Origin: Desulfoplanes sp.
GTDB taxonomy: Bacteria > Desulfobacterota > Desulfovibrionia > Desulfovibrionales > Desulfomicrobiaceae
NCBI GenBank assembly: GCA_028708105.1
Contig: JAQVZR010000070.1
Span: forward strand, 1 to 7,799
Length of the DNA stretch: 7,799 nt
Direction: 5' to 3'
Positions 6,741 to 7,799 of the stretch are shown here, piece after piece. How positions within the stretch are numbered: the stretch's first letter is position 1; every line of letters starts with the position of its first letter. The translations under genes were made by a program, and so were the position numbers. The notes beneath the pieces were generated by a model that was not told the origin of the DNA, did no database searches, and saw only the letters and a list, made by a program, of their open reading frames with translations.

Positions 6741-7174
6741 ACTAATTCCATTTGAAGAACAGCCTCGTCCTCAGACATTGGTTTCATATCAATAGTTTTT
6801 CTTTTTACTATTAAATTTGAATTTACTTCTTCTTCATCTATGTCAAAATTCATAGCAAAATCTTCAAACACAGGTTTTGCTTTTTTTGTTTGCATTTTTG
6901 TTTTGTTTTTTCTAATTTGTCTCTCTATTTTATCAGATACTAAGTCTATAGAAGCATACAAATCAGAACTTGCTTCTTCCCCTCTAAGAATTACTTTTTT
7001 AGCTGGGATAGTTACTTCTACAAGCTGCTCTTTACCTCTTATACGAACTACTACAGTAGCAGTAAGTTCACTTGGATTCTCAAAATATTTATCAAGACGC
7101 CCAATCTTTTCTTCTATATATTTTTTGATTGGATCAGTTACATCAATTCTTTGACCTCTAATAATAAATTTCAT
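6734..7174 (-). pseudogene. hpf: Long-form ribosome hibernation promotion factor (HPF), C-terminus cut off at the junction
   Basis: HPF binds the small ribosomal subunit and, through its C-terminal domain, pairs two 70S ribosomes into inactive 100S dimers in stationary phase. The N-terminal domain (1 to about 95) is complete: MKFIIRGQRIDVTDPIKKYI, EKIGRLDKYF at 22-31, VEVTIPAKKVILRGEE at 52-67, and SIDLVSDKIERQIRKNK at 75-91. The linker has DIDEEEVNSNLIVKRKTIDMKPM, and the C-terminal domain starts with SEDEAVLQMELVGH, ending at His147. The usual DFFVF...YRRKDGxYGLIEP tail of about 30 residues is missing. Translation would continue to a stop at 6626-6628 through out-of-frame cbiA sequence, giving a foreign tail. 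The start at 7174 is chosen over 7189 because GGAGGT at 7182-7187 lies 7 nt before it and the 7189 ATG would sit inside that site. Codon use is strongly AT-rich, as in csp and unlike the cbi genes. Confidence 0.93.
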
Positions 7175-7181
7175 ATCATCG

Positions 7182-7187
7182 ACCTCC
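7182..7187 (-). promoter_or_regulatory. Shine-Dalgarno site of hpf
   Basis: GGAGGT on the minus strand with a 7-nt spacer to the ATG at 7174. It decides the start in favour of 7174 over the in-frame ATG at 7189. Confidence 0.85.
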
Positions 7188-7224
7188 ATTTTTATTATAA
7201 CATAACAGTTAATCCAGTAAATAG

Positions 7225-7252
7225 ATTATAAGGATTTCACATAATATCACAA
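7225..7252 (-). promoter_or_regulatory. Putative sigma-A type promoter of hpf
   Basis: On the minus strand a perfect -10 TATAAT (7225-7230) is preceded, with a 16-bp spacer, by TTGTGA (7247-7252), a weak four-of-six match to TTGACA. The transcript would start about 40-45 nt before the hpf ATG. A weak -35 often goes with activator control; the inverted repeat at 7237-7271 overlaps this region. Confidence 0.5.
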
Positions 7253-7271
7253 AATTTATTCTATTATGTGA
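7237..7271. promoter_or_regulatory. Inverted repeat overlapping the hpf promoter, operator-like
   Basis: TCACATAATA (7237-7246) and TATTATGTGA (7262-7271) are perfect 10-bp inverted arms separated by 15 bp. The left arm fills part of the -35/-10 spacer and the gap covers the -35 hexamer. Such placement suits a dimeric regulator. A chance repeat in AT-rich DNA is possible, though 10 matching pairs at a promoter is notable. No regulator can be named from the sequence. Confidence 0.45.
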
Positions 7272-7343
7272 GATAAGTAAATGTGTTCATTGGGACACCA
7301 ACTTTCCATAATAGTTTACAATTTTATTATAGCATATTTTTAT

Positions 7344-7373
7344 AAAAAAAACTACTTATACTAAAGCAGTTTT
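7344..7373 (-). terminator. Rho-independent terminator of csp
   Basis: On the minus strand AAAACTGCTT pairs with AAGTAGTTTT (one G-U pair) around a 6-nt loop, and the right arm runs directly into a run of eight T. The left arm lies in the last codons of csp and the TAA stop at 7358-7356 falls at the base of the loop, so the stem forms partly from coding sequence. It separates csp from hpf. Confidence 0.75.
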
Positions 7374-7568
7374 TATTTCAACAACGTTCTTAGCTTGAAG
7401 CCCTTTTGCAGTTTGAACTAAATCAAATTCTACGAATTGACCTTCAACTAATGTTTTATAACCTTCTGAAAGAATAGCTGAATAATGAATGAATATATCT
7501 TCTCCATTTTCATATTCGATAAACCCATATCCTTTAGAATTATTAAACCATTTTACCTTACCACGCAT
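7356..7568 (-). CDS. csp: Cold-shock domain protein (CspA family)
   Basis: A 70-residue single OB-fold protein that binds single-stranded RNA and DNA and acts as an RNA chaperone in the cytoplasm. [20 protein letters not shown] contains the RNP1 motif (KGYGFI, about 12-17), and DIFIHYSAI at 24-32 is RNP2 with a Tyr where most relatives have Phe. The remaining strands ([23 protein letters not shown], about 40-62) complete the fold. Length and domain are intact. The start at 7568 has AAGGGAG at 7578-7584 with a 9-nt spacer. The 5' leader predicted from the promoter is only about 30 nt, so no long cold-box leader as in E. coli cspA is present. Composition is AT-rich like hpf. Likely from a clostridial or related Firmicute genome. 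Confidence 0.96.
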   Translation of the reverse strand: MRGKVKWFNNSKGYGFIEYENGEDIFIHYSAILSEGYKTLVEGQFVEFDLVQTAKGLQAKNVVEIKTALV

Positions 7569-7607
7569 ATCTTAAATCTCCCTTCTAGTAATCTTGCTTA
7601 CAATATA

Positions 7608-7636
7608 AATATACATTTGTAAAGAAGCGTTTTCAA
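7608..7636 (-). promoter_or_regulatory. Sigma-A type promoter of csp
   Basis: On the minus strand TTGAAA (7631-7636) and TATATT (7608-7613) are each five-of-six matches to consensus with the ideal 17-bp spacer. Transcription would begin near 7601, leaving a short leader with the Shine-Dalgarno site. Confidence 0.7.
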
Positions 7637-7651
7637 GAAAATGCAATCATC

Positions 7652-7782
7652 AAAATTCGACACTTTTTTTGGAAACATTCTAATTATAAAATGAATATAA
7701 AATATATACTTGTAGGATGTCTTAAAATACAAAGTTTATGCTCGAAATTAAAAAACAACAGCAAAACTCGACATTTTTTTTG
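7652..7782. repeat. Two near-identical 20-nt TCGACA/T-tract elements
   Basis: Positions 7652-7671 and 7763-7782 match at 18 of 20 bases: AAAA, then T or C, TCGACA, then C or T, seven T and G. The first contains TTCGACA, the reverse complement of TGTCGAA, which equals the core of the Spo0A box of spore-forming Firmicutes; the second has CTCGACA, one base off. A third TCGA (7742-7747, TCGAAA) lies between. They are upstream of the csp promoter in a stretch (7640-7799) without any gene I can support, so they may serve csp or a gene beyond the window. Confidence 0.4.
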
Positions 7783-7799
7783 TTTCATACATTACATAA

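Noticed and set aside
6840..7154. A 104-codon hydrophobic frame on the plus strand that looks like a membrane protein
   Set aside because: It is the antisense shadow of hpf; Lys/Glu/Ile-rich AT-rich genes give Phe/Leu/Ser-rich antisense frames.

Overview
The window joins two unlike pieces of DNA. Positions 1 to about 6735 are GC-rich and carry an anaerobic (early cobalt insertion) cobalamin biosynthesis operon on the minus strand. Positions from about 6737 to 7799 are strongly AT-rich and carry two genes of clostridial (Firmicutes) type on the minus strand: a long-form ribosome hibernation factor (hpf) and a cold-shock protein (csp). The GC-rich part fits a Desulfobacterota-like sulfate reducer, judged from gene content, protein wording and a typical palindromic repeat. 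That assignment is an inference, not a proof.

Layout from left to right: (1) 1-165, minus strand, the start of an unrecognised protein that runs off the left edge. (2) About 246-758, plus strand, the C-terminal part of a CobD-type L-threonine-O-3-phosphate decarboxylase with its N-terminal half missing. (3) 759-923, a convergent intergenic gap with a perfect 24-bp palindrome and a small hairpin. (4) 924-6738, minus strand, transcribed in the order cbiA (5' truncated), cbiD, cbiET fusion, cbiF, cbiG, cbiH. The first four junctions are 4-nt ATGA stop/start overlaps, and cbiG/cbiH may overlap by 100 nt. (5) About 6730-6740, the junction. (6) 6734-7174, hpf with its C-terminus cut off exactly at the junction. 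(7) 7356-7568, an intact csp with its own promoter and terminator. (8) 7569-7799, an AT-rich intergenic stretch with two near-identical TCGACA-T-tract elements.

The cbi genes cover the central part of corrin ring assembly. CbiH contracts the ring with C17 methylation, CbiF methylates C11, CbiG opens the lactone and releases a two-carbon fragment, CbiD methylates C1, CbiET methylates C5 and C15 and decarboxylates the C12 acetate, and CbiA amidates the a and c side chains. CbiL, CbiJ, CbiC and a cobaltochelatase are not in the window. The CobD fragment belongs to the aminopropanol side of the same pathway.

The most important observation is the junction. Two unrelated genes, each broken inside its coding sequence, meet at one point together with an abrupt change of base composition. 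A chimeric contig is the simplest explanation. I found no convincing new biological system; the remaining points are small regulatory elements, gene remnants and an unrecognised edge gene.
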